From Flavobacteriales bacterium UBA2426 (GTDB taxonomy: Bacteria > Bacteroidota > Bacteroidia > Flavobacteriales_F > PHOS-HE28), in NCBI GenBank assembly GCA_002342985.1, contig DDRC01000128.1, forward strand, positions 1 to 58,639: DNA of 58,639 nucleotides, given 5' to 3'. Under the pieces are notes generated by a model, which had not been told where the DNA came from, searched no databases, and saw only the letters and a program-made list of their open reading frames with translations. The translations under genes and the position numbers were made by a program. How positions within the stretch are numbered: position 1 is the stretch's first letter; every line of letters begins with the position of its first letter. Below are positions 22,819-33,200 of the stretch, one piece after another.

Positions 22819-25695
22819 ATGAAGCCCATCCTGAAGAAGCTGCTGCCCGTGCTGGCGGCGCTCGCCGTGTTCTACGCGCTCAGCCTCGTCTATTTCAGTC
22901 CCGCCCTGGAGGGCAAGCGCCTGGTGCAGGGCGACCTGCGCAACTGGCAGGGCATGGCCCAGGAGATCCTCGAGCACCGCGAGGCCACCGACGAGGACCC
23001 GCTGTGGACCGGAAGCATGTTCAGCGGCATGCCGGCCTACCAGATCACCGTGCTGTGGCCGGCCAACCTGCTGCGCTTCGCCGATCAGGCTTTCCATGGC
23101 TTCCTGCCCCGGCCCATGAGCTTCCTCTTCCTTTACCTGCTGGGCATGTACATCCTGCTGCGGTGCCTGCGGGTGGATCCCTGGCTGAGCATCGTGGGCG
23201 CCATCGCGTTCGGATTCAGCTCCTATTTCTTCGTCATCCTGGAGGCGGGCCACAACAGCAAGGCCAACGCCATCGGCTACGCCCCCATGGTGCTGGGCGC
23301 GGCGTGGGTGCTGCTGCGCGGGCGGGCGCTGCTCGGCGCGGCCCTGCTGGCGCTCTTCCTGGGCCTCGAGGTGATGATGAACCACGTGCAGATCACCTAC
23401 TACCTGGGATTCGTTCTGGTGCTGCTGGCCCTGGCGGAAGCCGCACGCGCCATCCGCGAGGGGCAGGCGGCCGACCTGGCGCGGCGCGCCGCGCTAGGGC
23501 TTGGCGGCGTGGCGCTGGCGCTCGCCTGCAACCTGGGCATGCTGTGGACCACCTACGAGTACGGCAGCTACACTACGCGCGGCCGAAGCGAGCTCACCAT
23601 CACCCCGGAGGGCGCCGCAGCAGCGGCCAAGCAGACCAGCGGACTCGACCGTGACTATGTGACGCAGTGGAGCTACGGCAAGCAGGAGAGCCTTACGCTG
23701 CTGGTGCCCAACGCGAAGGGCGGCGCGTCGGCCTCCATCATCCAGAAGCAGGACGACTTCCGCCGCATCGAGGACCCCGCTTTCCGCAACGCGGTGGTGA
23801 AGGAGTACCAGGGCGGCGGCTACGTGAACGCCTATTGGGGCGATCAGGACTTCACCTCCGGCCCGGTTTACGTGGGTGCGATCGCCGTGCTGCTGCTGCT
23901 GGTGATGGCCGGTGCCTCCACCGGCCGTGCCGGCTGGTGGATGTTCAGCGCGCTCCTGCTGGCGCTGCTGCTCGTGTTCATCAACAACAGCATGGCGGTC
24001 GATGCGGCAACGGGCGCCGCCACGCTCTGGGGGGTGAAGGCCTCGTGGCTCATGGGCGGCCTGGTGGTCGTCTACCTGCTTGCCGGCCTGTGGGCCATGC
24101 GCGATACGTTGGCCTATGCGCTCTTCGCTGCGCTGGTGCTCACCCTGCTGCTGAGCTGGGGGCGCAACCTGATGCCCCTCACCGACTTCTTCCTCGACCT
24201 CGTGCCGGGCTATAGCAAATTCCGCGCGGTCACCATCATCCTCGTGATCGTGGAGCTCGCGGTGCCCGTGCTCGGCATGGTGCACCTTGACCGCCTGCTG
24301 CGCGAGGGCGCGTGGGACAAGGCGAAGGAGCGCCGCTTCCTGGTGCCGGCCGGCGCCCTGCTCGCGCTGCTGCTGGCGCTGGCCATGGCGCCCGCCGCCT
24401 TCATCCAGCTGCTCAGCGATGCGGAGCGTGCCGCATTCAACGAGCGCATCGATTCCGGTGCCGCACCCGAGGCCGATGTGCGCCTCCTGGTCGATGGCAT
24501 CAAGGCGTACCGCGCGGATGTGGTCAGTGCCGATGCGTGGCGCAGCTTCGGTTTCGTGCTCGCCGCCGCGCTGGCCCTCTTCCTGTTCGGTCGCGGCAGG
24601 CTGCCCAAGCCCGCCTTCATCGCACTGCTCGGCATCCTGTTCATCGCCGACCTGTGGCCGGTGGACAAGCGCTACGTGAACAACGAGAAGGACAAGGGCC
24701 GCTACCTGGCATGGGAGGACGCCAAGGCCAGCCTCTTCCCGCACAAGCCGAACGCAGCCGATCAGGCCATCCTGCAGCAGGAGTGGACGCCCGCCGCAGA
24801 TGCTTGGTACAGGCAGGCACTCGAGCGCGCGAAGCAGAAGCGGGCCGCGGCGCGCGGCGCCGACCGCGTGATGAGCAAGGAGGAGGACCAGATGCTGCGC
24901 TACGCGGCGCTCCGGCGCGCCACCGACTATCGTGTGCTGTGGATGGGCAACCCCTTCAACGATTCGCGGGTGAGCTACTTCCACAAGAGCATCGGCGGCT
25001 ACCACGGCGCCAAGCTGGAGCGCTACCAGGAGCTCATCGAGTTCCACCTGCGGCCCGCCATCGGGCGTGTCGCCGCCGGCTTCGGCGAAGGCGCCACAAT
25101 TGCGCGCATCGACAGCCTGCTGGCGCAGGAGCCGGTGCTGAACATGCTCAACGCGCGCTACCTCATCTACAGCAACGAGCGGCCGCCCATCCTCAACACC
25201 AATGCCCTGGGGAGCGCCTGGTTCGTGGAGGAGGCCCAGTGGGTGAAGAGCGCCGATGAGGAGATCACCGCATTGGGCGGCATCGATCCCGCGCGCACCG
25301 TGCTGCTCGATGAGCGCCAGCGCGCGGCCATCGGTGATGCCCGGCCCGTGCCGGATCCCACGGCCACCGTGACGCTGGACCGCTATGCCACCGACCGGCA
25401 GGAGTACACCGTGCGCTCGGAGAAGGGCGGCATCGTGGTGTTCAGCAGCATCTGGTACGGCCCCGACTGGCAGGCCAGCATCGATGGTGCGCCGGCCGCG
25501 CACGCCCGCGCCGACTATGTGCTGCGCGCCTTGGCGGTGCCCGCCGGCGAGCACAAGGTGGTGTTCGCCGTGCAGGGGAGGGCCTATGCGGCTGCGCAGC
25601 CCGTGATGCTCGGAGCCTCGTTGCTGGTGCTGCTGCTCGCGCTAGGCGTCCTCGGCCTGGAGGCGCGCAAGGCCCTCGCCAACGCCGGGGCATGA
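22819..25695 (+). CDS. YfhO-family membrane protein (958 aa)
   Basis: Large polytopic inner-membrane protein of the YfhO/GT-C-like family, which in Firmicutes is linked to glycosylation of lipoteichoic acid and related polymers; in Bacteroidota it is thought to transfer sugars from lipid carriers. About a dozen membrane helices (VLAALAVFYALSLVYF, LFLYLLGMYILL, LLGAALLALFLG and others), an early acidic loop after helix 1 (LVQGDLRNWQGMAQEIL), LGRNLMPLTDFF-type loop mid-protein, and a soluble C-terminal region followed by a last helix. The downstream glycosyltransferase overlaps it by 4 nt (ATGA). Confidence 0.88.
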   Translation: MKPILKKLLPVLAALAVFYALSLVYFSPALEGKRLVQGDLRNWQGMAQEILEHREATDEDPLWTGSMFSGMPAYQITVLWPANLLRFADQAFHGFLPRPMSFLFLYLLGMYILLRCLRVDPWLSIVGAIAFGFSSYFFVILEAGHNSKANAIGYAPMVLGAAWVLLRGRALLGAALLALFLGLEVMMNHVQITYYLGFVLVLLALAEAARAIREGQAADLARRAALGLGGVALALACNLGMLWTTYEYGSYTTRGRSELTITPEGAAAAAKQTSGLDRDYVTQWSYGKQESLTLLVPNAKGGASASIIQKQDDFRRIEDPAFRNAVVKEYQGGGYVNAYWGDQDFTSGPVYVGAIAVLLLLVMAGASTGRAGWWMFSALLLALLLVFINNSMAVDAATGAATLWGVKASWLMGGLVVVYLLAGLWAMRDTLAYALFAALVLTLLLSWGRNLMPLTDFFLDLVPGYSKFRAVTIILVIVELAVPVLGMVHLDRLLREGAWDKAKERRFLVPAGALLALLLALAMAPAAFIQLLSDAERAAFNERIDSGAAPEADVRLLVDGIKAYRADVVSADAWRSFGFVLAAALALFLFGRGRLPKPAFIALLGILFIADLWPVDKRYVNNEKDKGRYLAWEDAKASLFPHKPNAADQAILQQEWTPAADAWYRQALERAKQKRAAARGADRVMSKEEDQMLRYAALRRATDYRVLWMGNPFNDSRVSYFHKSIGGYHGAKLERYQELIEFHLRPAIGRVAAGFGEGATIARIDSLLAQEPVLNMLNARYLIYSNERPPILNTNALGSAWFVEEAQWVKSADEEITALGGIDPARTVLLDERQRAAIGDARPVPDPTATVTLDRYATDRQEYTVRSEKGGIVVFSSIWYGPDWQASIDGAPAAHARADYVLRALAVPAGEHKVVFAVQGRAYAAAQPVMLGASLLVLLLALGVLGLEARKALANAGA

Positions 25696-26981
25696 AGCGG
25701 GTGCTGGTGATCACCTACTACTGGCCGCCCAACGCCGGGGTGGGCGGTCAGCGCTGGCTGAAGATGTGCCGGTACCTGCCTGAGCACGGCTGGAGCCCCG
25801 TGGTGTACACGCCCTCGAACCCCGAGATGGCGGCGGTGGACGAAGGCCTGCTGCGCGATGTGGCGCCGGGCCTTGAGGTGATCAAGCGGCCCATTACCGA
25901 GCCCTTCGGCCTGTACAAGCGATTCACCGGCAGGGCGCAGGACGCGCGCATCCAGACCGCCTTCCTGAAGGAGGAGGGGAGCGGTGCGCCGGGCTGGAAG
26001 GAGCGACTGGCGCTGTGGGTGCGCAGCAACCTCTTCGTGCCCGATGCGCGCGTGTGGTGGGTGCGGCCGTCCATCCGGTACCTCCGCGAGTACCTGCGCG
26101 AGCATCCCGTCGATGCCGTGGTCACCACCGGTCCGCCGCACAGCATGCACCTGGTGGGCCTTGGGCTCAAGCGGGCCCTGGGCGTGCGCTGGGTGGCCGA
26201 TTTCCGCGATCCCTGGACGGGCATCGACTATTACCAGCAGCTGAGCCTCACGCGCTGGGCCGATGCGCGCCATCGCCGGATGGAGCGCACGGTGCTCGCT
26301 AGCGCCGACCGTGTGGTCACCGTGAGCTGGCGCTGGGCAAAGGAACTGGAGGCGCTCGGCGCCAGGGACGTGGCAGTGGTCACCAATGGCTATGATCCCG
26401 CCGATCTCCCGCGCGCGCCGGTGCAGGTGGATGAGGATTGCTCGCTGGTGCATGCCGGATCGATGAGCCCCACGCGCGACCAGCCCGGCCTGTGGAAGCT
26501 GCTTGCACGGCTCTGCGCAGATGATGAGGGCTTCGCCGCGCGCTTCAGGCTGCGGTTCGTGGGCCCGGTCGATGCCAGCGTGATCGCCAGCGTGAATGCC
26601 GCTGGCCTTGGCGCGCATGTGGAGCGCATGGGCCACCTGCCGCGGGCGGAGGCCATGCGTGAGATCGCGCGGGCGCGCGTGCTGCTGCTGCCCATCAACA
26701 CCACCGCCAATCAGCACGGGATCCTGCCCACCAAGCTCTATGAGTACCTGAGCACGGGCCGGCCCATCCTTGCTGTGGGCCCGCGCGACGGCGATGCGGC
26801 GCGCGTGCTCGGCGAGGCCCACCTGCTGCTGCCCCCAACGCCTTCCGCAACCGATGCCGCACGGGTGCGGGCGCTCTTCGATGCCCCGCCCGTGGATGCC
26901 GCCGCCTATGCGCGCTACGACCGCCGCGCGCTGGCTGGCGGTATGGCCGGCGTGCTGGACGGCCTTGTCGCCAACCGCTGA
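25692..26981 (+). CDS. Glycosyltransferase, GT4 type (429 aa)
   Basis: Cytoplasmic sugar transferase with a GT-B fold. N-terminal acceptor domain opens with VLVITYYWPPNAGVGGQRW, the usual Gly-rich loop; the donor domain has DFRDPWTGIDYY, VVTNGYDPADL, LVHAGSMSPTRDQ and the terminal LPTKLYEYLSTGRPIL, where family members carry the E of the E-x7-E region. Overlaps yfhO by 4 nt and is thus co-translated with it, consistent with one surface-glycan pathway. Sugar and acceptor unknown. Confidence 0.88.
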   Translation: MKRVLVITYYWPPNAGVGGQRWLKMCRYLPEHGWSPVVYTPSNPEMAAVDEGLLRDVAPGLEVIKRPITEPFGLYKRFTGRAQDARIQTAFLKEEGSGAPGWKERLALWVRSNLFVPDARVWWVRPSIRYLREYLREHPVDAVVTTGPPHSMHLVGLGLKRALGVRWVADFRDPWTGIDYYQQLSLTRWADARHRRMERTVLASADRVVTVSWRWAKELEALGARDVAVVTNGYDPADLPRAPVQVDEDCSLVHAGSMSPTRDQPGLWKLLARLCADDEGFAARFRLRFVGPVDASVIASVNAAGLGAHVERMGHLPRAEAMREIARARVLLLPINTTANQHGILPTKLYEYLSTGRPILAVGPRDGDAARVLGEAHLLLPPTPSATDAARVRALFDAPPVDAAAYARYDRRALAGGMAGVLDGLVANR

Positions 26982-26991
26982 CCGGCGCGCC

Positions 26992-26999
26992 TACTTTCG
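26992..26999 (+). promoter_or_regulatory. -7 element (TACTTTCG) for the first flippase
   Basis: TACTTTCG ends 9 nt before the ATG at 27009, giving a leader of only a few nucleotides. Confidence 0.45.
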
Positions 27000-27008
27000 C
27001 CCGTCACC

Positions 27009-28508
27009 ATGGGGATCATCGCCCGCCAGGCCACCCTAAACACCCTGCTCGCCTACCTCGGCATCGGCCTTGGCTTCGTCAATGTGGTGCTGCTCTATCC
27101 GCGGGTGCTGGCTGCCGATGAGTTCGGGCTCACGCGCCTGCTGGTCTCCATCGCCACGATCGCCGCGCAGGTGGCGCAGCTGGGCGCGGAGAACACGGTG
27201 ATCCGCTACTTCCCCTACTTCCGCGATCCGGCGCGCGGGCACCGCGGGCTGCTGGGCATGCTGCTGCTCTTCGGCCTCGTGGTGTCGCTCATCGCCATCC
27301 TTGTGCTCTGGGGCTTCCACGGCGCCTTCACCCGGGTGTTCGCCGATCGCAACGCGCTCTACGGCACCTATGGGCTTCTGCTGCTGCCCATCGTCCTGGC
27401 GGAGGTGTATTTCATCCTGTTGCGCAGCTACAGCCGTTCGCTCCGGCGCACCGTGCAGCCCACCTTCATCCGCGAGTTCGTGATGCGCGCGCTCCAGACC
27501 GCGCTCATCGCCTTGCAGGCCTGGCTCCACCTGCCCTTCAGCCTCTTCATGGCGCTCTACGCCGCCGTGTTCCTGGCCTGCACCCTGGCGCTCGTGGCCG
27601 ACCTGTGGCGCGCAGGTGAGCTGCGCCTGGGCTGGGCGCACCGCTGGATGCCCGGCCGCCTGCGCCGCAGCCTAATCGCCTACACCGCCTTCACCTTCTC
27701 GGCCAGTGTGGCGGGCATCATCCTCGGCAACATGGACCAGCTCATGATCGGTGCCATGCTCGGCGAGCAGTCCCTCACCTATGTGGCGCACTACGCGGTT
27801 GCCTTCTATTTCGGCAGCGTCATCGCCGCACCGGGTCGCGCGCTGCAACAGGCCGCTGCACCCCTGCTGGCCGAGGCCTGGAAGCGCAACGACCGGGGGC
27901 TGGTGGGCGACCTCTACCGTCGGAGCGCCTTCGCCCAGCTGCTCTTCAGCGGCTTCCTCTTCGTGCTCATGTTCACCGGCATGGAGGACCTATTCGGGCT
28001 GCTGCCGCCGGCCTATTCGGGAGCGGCCATCGTGGCCTTCATCATCGGCCTGGCCTACCTGCTCAACAGCAGCATCGGCCTGAGCCCGGCCATCATCAGC
28101 ATGTCGCGGAGCTACCGACTCGATGCCTTCAGCTCGCTGGCGATGGTGGCCATCAACCTGGTGGCCAACTTCTTCCTGATCCGCTCCATGGGGCTGGCGG
28201 GAGCGGCATGGGCCACCTTCATCTCGCTGCTGGCGGTGAACGCCTACCGCACCTGGTTCCTGTGGTGGAAGTACGGGCTATGGCCCTTCGACCGTCGCTC
28301 CGCGCTGGTGATGGCGCTGATTGCGCTGCTGTCCTTGGCGCTGCCCTGGGTTCCGCTCACGATGAATCCCTGGGTCGACCTGCCGCTGCGCGCGCTGCTG
28401 GCGGCGGCCCTCTTCTGGCCGGCGGCCCACGTCCTGGGCCTCACGCGCGAACTGGTGGAGCTGCTGGCCCGGTTCCGCGACCGCTTTGCGGGCACCCCGC
28501 AATCATAG
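27009..28508 (+). CDS. Wzx-type polysaccharide flippase (499 aa)
   Basis: Polytopic protein of the MOP superfamily that moves lipid-linked oligosaccharide across the inner membrane. Opens with GIIARQATLNTLLAYLGIGLG, has about 14 helices, the early motif VLAADEFGLTRLLVS, LGAENTVIRYFPYF, and FTFSASVAGIILGNMDQLMIG, where flippases carry the conserved D. Belongs to the Bacteroidota lipopolysaccharide biosynthesis subgroup. A second flippase lies at 47074-48474. The stop overlaps the opposing methyltransferase by 6 nt. Confidence 0.88.
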   Translation: MGIIARQATLNTLLAYLGIGLGFVNVVLLYPRVLAADEFGLTRLLVSIATIAAQVAQLGAENTVIRYFPYFRDPARGHRGLLGMLLLFGLVVSLIAILVLWGFHGAFTRVFADRNALYGTYGLLLLPIVLAEVYFILLRSYSRSLRRTVQPTFIREFVMRALQTALIALQAWLHLPFSLFMALYAAVFLACTLALVADLWRAGELRLGWAHRWMPGRLRRSLIAYTAFTFSASVAGIILGNMDQLMIGAMLGEQSLTYVAHYAVAFYFGSVIAAPGRALQQAAAPLLAEAWKRNDRGLVGDLYRRSAFAQLLFSGFLFVLMFTGMEDLFGLLPPAYSGAAIVAFIIGLAYLLNSSIGLSPAIISMSRSYRLDAFSSLAMVAINLVANFFLIRSMGLAGAAWATFISLLAVNAYRTWFLWWKYGLWPFDRRSALVMALIALLSLALPWVPLTMNPWVDLPLRALLAAALFWPAAHVLGLTRELVELLARFRDRFAGTPQS

Positions 28509-29165
28509 GGCGCGTATCGCGAAGCTCAGGTGCCGGTCCGTCTCATGGGTGAGCAGGACCAGCTCCCAATCGTGCTTCACGCAGAACTCATGCACCGCTT
28601 CCACCACCCCGTAGCGCACACCGCCGTCCCAGTTGCCGGTGATGTAGTCGTGCCCGGCGATGATTCCGCCCGGCTTCACCTTGGTGCGTGCGATCTCCAG
28701 CTCGGCGGCCGTGACACGATAGCCGTGGTCGGTGTCGATGTAGATCCAGTCGAAGAGGCCGTCGGGATAGGACTTCAGCACCTCGGTGCTCAGCCCCAGG
28801 TCGATCCGCACCTGCCCGGTGGCGATCTCCTTGGCGAAGCGGTCGCGCACATGCTGCTGCAGGCCGCCGTGGTAGCGCTTGCTGCCCCACATGTCGATGA
28901 GGTGCAGCCGCTGCGGGCGGCTGATGGCCAGGATGCGCGCCGAGAAATCGCCATGGTCCACGCCGGCCTCGGCCACCACCCCGCCCTTGGGCAGGGCCTC
29001 GAGGAAGGCATCGCGGTCGGTCACTACGCGCAGGCGGGCGATGTGCCGCGGCTGCAGCTCCACCTTCGGGATGGCCCGGCTCTGTGCGGCCCGCACCCTG
29101 CCGAGCAGGGCGTTGAGCCCGCGATACACCGGTTTGCCGATGAGGTCCTTGATCAGTGCGGCCAT
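28503..29165 (-). CDS. Class I SAM-dependent methyltransferase (220 aa)
   Basis: Rossmann methyltransferase of the Methyltransf_24-like type: SAM loop VVAEAGVDHGDFSARIL, then LHLIDMWGSKRY, FDWIYIDTDHGYRVTAAELE and KPGGIIAGHDYITG. The acidic DTDH and GGIIAGHDY motifs are like those of enzymes methylating sugars or small hydroxylated molecules. Sits between a flippase and a glycosyltransferase, so sugar methylation is plausible but inferred. Start ATG 29165. Confidence 0.82.
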   Translation of the reverse strand: MAALIKDLIGKPVYRGLNALLGRVRAAQSRAIPKVELQPRHIARLRVVTDRDAFLEALPKGGVVAEAGVDHGDFSARILAISRPQRLHLIDMWGSKRYHGGLQQHVRDRFAKEIATGQVRIDLGLSTEVLKSYPDGLFDWIYIDTDHGYRVTAAELEIARTKVKPGGIIAGHDYITGNWDGGVRYGVVEAVHEFCVKHDWELVLLTHETDRHLSFAIRAL

Positions 29166-29182
29166 GGGAGCGGGAGCGGCGC

Positions 29183-29190
29183 CGAAAATA
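29183..29190 (-). promoter_or_regulatory. -7 element (TATTTTCG) for the methyltransferase
   Basis: TATTTTCG on the minus strand ends 17 nt before the ATG at 29165; it lies back to back with TAGCTTCG (29212-29219) for the divergent glycosyltransferase. Confidence 0.5.
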
Positions 29191-29211
29191 GCCGCATGGG
29201 GCTTGCCCGCC

Positions 29212-29219
29212 TAGCTTCG
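29212..29219 (+). promoter_or_regulatory. -7 element (TAGCTTCG) for the glycosyltransferase at 29231
   Basis: TAGCTTCG ends 11 nt before the ATG at 29231, which predicts a leader of about 6 nt. Confidence 0.5.
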
Positions 29220-29230
29220 CTGCGGACGAC

Positions 29231-30295
29231 ATGCCAGGGAAGCCGAAGCTGGTCTATTGCACGACGATCATGGCCTCGTTCGCGCGGAACGACATGGCGC
29301 TGCTTGCTGCGCGCTTCCGCGTGGTGCCCTTCGTGTTCGCCCCGCGCAGCAAGGCGCACACGCCCTGGGAGCTGCTGCGCCAGCTGGCCTTCCTGCTCAG
29401 GCATCTGCCCGGTGCCGCAGTGTCCGTCACCCAGTTCGGCGGATTCCATGCGGCGCTTCCGGTGCTGTTCGGGCGGCTGCTGCGCGTTCCGGCCGTGGTG
29501 GTGCTGGGCGGCTTCGATTGCGCATCCTTCCCCTCGTTCCGGTACGGGGCGCACCATCGGTTCCCCATGGGCGCCATCACCCGCTGGTCGCTGCGCCATG
29601 CGTCTCACCTGGTGCCCTGCAGCCAGAACCTCGTGCTTTCCGAGCAGCGGTATTCCCAGGCGCCGGGCGATCCGCTCCTGCAGGGCTACAAGGCCTTCGA
29701 CCCCGGGAATGCCGTGCCCTGCACGGTGATCCCCTACGGCTACGATGCGGATCGTTTCAAGCCGGCGGGGAGGCCTGCGCCGCGCAGCTTCCTCACGGTC
29801 GCGCAGATGAACGCATCCAACTTCGAGCGCAAGGGGATCGACCTGCTCTTCGCGCTCGCCGACCGCCTGCCCGACTGCCGCTTCACGGTGGTGGGCAACA
29901 CCCCGGCCATGCGCTATGCGCGTGTCCCGCCCAACGTGGAGCTGGTGGGCTTCGTGCCGTACGAGGAGCTCCCGGCCGTGTATGCGCGTCATGCCTTCTA
30001 CCTGCAGCTGAGCATCTGGGAGGGCTTCCCCAGCGCGCCGTGCGAGGCCATGCTCTGCGGCTGCGTTCCCATCGTGAGCCGGGTGGCGGCGCTGCCCGAC
30101 ATCGCCGGCGATGCGGGATTCTACCTCGAGCGGCGCGATGCCGATGAGCTGGAGCGGACGGTGCGTGCGGCGCTGCAGGCCGATGGGGAGCGGCGGTCGC
30201 AGGCGGCGCGCGCACGGATCATGGAGCGCTATCCGCCCGCTGTGCGTCAGGCGCTCCTGCGCCTGGTGGAGCAGGTGGCCGGACTGGCGGATTGA
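29231..30295 (+). CDS. Glycosyltransferase, GT4 type (354 aa)
   Basis: GT-B enzyme. Donor-domain signs are VIPYGYDADRFKPAGR, FLTVAQMNASNFERKGIDLL, FTVVGNTPAMRYARV and the end motif LQLSIWEGFPSAPCEAMLCGCVPIVS, which contains the E-G-F-P-x4-E pair typical of GT4. The N-terminal half lacks a Gly-rich loop as clear as in the other GTs. It converges on the M1 peptidase with 4 nt between stops. Donor and acceptor unknown. Confidence 0.86.
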   Translation: MPGKPKLVYCTTIMASFARNDMALLAARFRVVPFVFAPRSKAHTPWELLRQLAFLLRHLPGAAVSVTQFGGFHAALPVLFGRLLRVPAVVVLGGFDCASFPSFRYGAHHRFPMGAITRWSLRHASHLVPCSQNLVLSEQRYSQAPGDPLLQGYKAFDPGNAVPCTVIPYGYDADRFKPAGRPAPRSFLTVAQMNASNFERKGIDLLFALADRLPDCRFTVVGNTPAMRYARVPPNVELVGFVPYEELPAVYARHAFYLQLSIWEGFPSAPCEAMLCGCVPIVSRVAALPDIAGDAGFYLERRDADELERTVRAALQADGERRSQAARARIMERYPPAVRQALLRLVEQVAGLAD

Positions 30296-30299
30296 GGGC

Positions 30300-33200
30300 T
30301 CAGAAGCTACGGCCGATGGCCACGAGGTAGCGGAAGGCGAAGTGCTCTGCCTCACCGGCGGGAAGCGCGGAGAGGAAGAGCGGCAGGTCGAACCGGATGG
30401 TCAGCGGCTTGATGTCGTGCAGCGGTCCCCATCTGCGGATGGTGAGCGCCGCTCCCACGCCGGCGTCGGCGCGCGGCTCGGCGAAGGCGAGCAGGGTGCC
30501 GTCGGCATCGATGCGCCTGTAGGCCATCATGCCGGCATCGCCGAATAGGTAGGCATCGAGGTGGAGGTAGCGGGCCAGTTTGCCGGGCTTGAAGCGGACC
30601 AGGCCGTCGAGGTCGAGCTCGGCGCTGCCGCCGATGCCGGTGCTGCCGCTGTAGGTGAGCACCTGGTTGCCATGGGCGTCGGTCTCGGGCGCCAAGTAGC
30701 CTGCATAGCCGCGCAACCCTAGGCCGCCGCCGAAATGCAGCGGCTGCGTGGCGGCGCCATAGCCCGTCCAGTCATAGGGCACGAAGCCGGCGCTGCGCAT
30801 GTACTTGCTCTCCGTCATCTCCTCGGGCGAAGCGCCGGCCAGGTACAGGGCGCTCTCGCGTGGCGTGGCGCCAGAGCCGTATTGCGCCAGCAGGCGCGTC
30901 CGCAGCTCCAAGGGCCCGCGGCGATTGCTGTTGATGGCGGTGAGCCGCAGCCAGCCGTAGCCTTGAGCCGCGCCCACTGCGCTGTTGCGCGCCTCCAGGG
31001 TGATGCGGCCCTGGGTGCCGCCTTTCCGGTAGCGGTGGCTGAGGCTCAGGTTCACCGAGGCGTTCAGGGCGTTCAGCTCCCATTCCTGCGGATGCAGGAG
31101 GTAGGTGAGGTCCGTGCTGTCAGCGCGCCAGAAGTAGAGGGCTTCCGCCTGGGCCTCGGTGCGGCCATTGGGCAATGCCCAGCGGAAACCGCCGCCGAAG
31201 CGCTTGAGCCCATCGAGCGAGCGGGCATGCACGAAGACCGAGGAGCCGCGCAGCACGTGGTCGGTGCCGTTGGTGTAACGGAAGTTGAAGGAGAGCCTGT
31301 CGAACCCGGTGTCCGTGTTGCCGGGAATGCTGTCCACCGCCACGGCGCGATTGCTGGGCGGAAGGTGCTGGGCCATGCCGGTGTTCACCCATGCGCTGAG
31401 GTGGAAGCGATGCTTGTGCCGCAGGTACCCGCCGTGCGCGTGGAAGCCGGCCTTCACGCCGTCGTAGCCGTTCCACCAGAGGTCGGGCCGCACGAAGGCC
31501 TCGTAGGTGCGACGGTCAGGGGCATTCCACAGGTGATGGTCGAAGGTGACCTCCACGGGAGGCACCAGATGGTCGTTGAGGGCGTAGCGGTCGGCCAGCC
31601 GATGCGAGGTGTCGATGCTCACCTGCGCGATCCCGGTGGGGATGTCCACCCGTGCCAGGTAGTCGCGATGCAGGGTCCCGAATCCGGTCCAGCGCGGCAG
31701 TACGTCAGCGGGCGTGCGCTTCACGAACCAGGTGTTGGGGATGTGGAAGTCGTAGGTGCGGCCGTCCTTGGCGGTCACGCGCAGGTCGATGGGCATCTGC
31801 ATGCTGCCCTGGCGCCGGATGCGGATGGTCTGACCGCCGTCCTTGTGGCGCCCGGTGACGCGCTTCACGGCATAGTCGATGGTCCTGTCGGTCTCGATCC
31901 ATTGGTCGAAGAACCAGTTGAGGTCGGCGCCGGAGTGGTCGATGAAGCTCTGGCGCATGTCCTCCGGATAGGGATGGCACAGCCTCCACTGGTCGAAATA
32001 GCCGCGCAGGGCGTGCTGGAAGAGCGAGTCGCCGAGCACATACTGCAGGTTATAGAGCATCACGGCGGTCTTTCCGTAGACATGCCCATAGCCCCCGTAG
32101 CCGCGCGCCTCCCACTCCTCGAAATCGTCGCTGTGCACATTGATGGGCGGCACGCGCAGGCGGACGGCATCGCGCATGTATCCCCCGTACACCTCGCTCT
32201 CGCGCGCGAGTTCGGGGAGCGTGTAGCGGCGCTCGTAGCGCGTGCGCGGCGTATCGGCCACCAGCGTGTCGCCGTCGATCAGCTCAAGGCCCCATGCGGT
32301 GAGGAACTGGGTGAAGCCCTCGTCGAGGAAGGCGCGGTAGGTCTCGTTGTTGCCCACCATGCCGTAGAACCAGTTGTGCCCGATCTCGTGCACGAAGAGG
32401 CTGCGGTACCAGGGGTCGCGCCCGCCATCGAGCGTGAGCATGGGGTATTCCATGCCGTCGCGGGCGTCGGCCACGATCATCTTGGGATGGATGTAGGGGC
32501 CGATGGAGGCGCTGAGCGCCGCGATGGTGCTGGCACAGTATGCTGCGGCATTCTGCCACCCGCTGGCATGCGGCTCCTGGGCCAGTGCGATGCACCGCAC
32601 GCCGTTCCATTCGGCCTCGCCGATGCGGTAGGTGGGGTCGGCGGTGAAGGCGAAGTCGTGCGTATTCTCGCTGTGGAAGCGCCAGGTCTTGCGCTTGCCG
32701 GGTACCGGCTCGATGACCACCGAGGGCCGTTCGTTCCAGGGCTTGTCCTTGAAGTTGCGCAGGTCGAGCCGCTGGCGAAGCTCGGCGGGCATGCATTCCT
32801 GCGGGTTCTGCAGCACGCCCGTGGCGTCCACCACATAGTGATGCGGCAGGTCCAGCGTCACATCGAAGGTGCCATAGTCGCCATAGAACTCGTTGCCCAG
32901 GTGCTGCTGCGTGTCCCAGCCGAATCGGCGGTCGTAGACCGCGATACGCGGGTACCAGTGCACACCGTCGTAGTGCTTCCAGCCCCAAGCGTCGAAGAGC
33001 TTCATGCGCCGGTCCAGTCCCATGGCCCAGTGCGTGGTGAAGGCGATGCGGAAGGTGATGCGCTCGCCGGGCGGCAGGGGAGCGGGCAGCCAGGCCTTCA
33101 GCACGGTGTTGTCCTGTTCGGTGCGCAGGGTGTCGCCTTCGGCGGTGAAGGCGTCGACGCGCGTGCCGGTATAAGGCAGGTCCTTGTACCGTCGCATGTC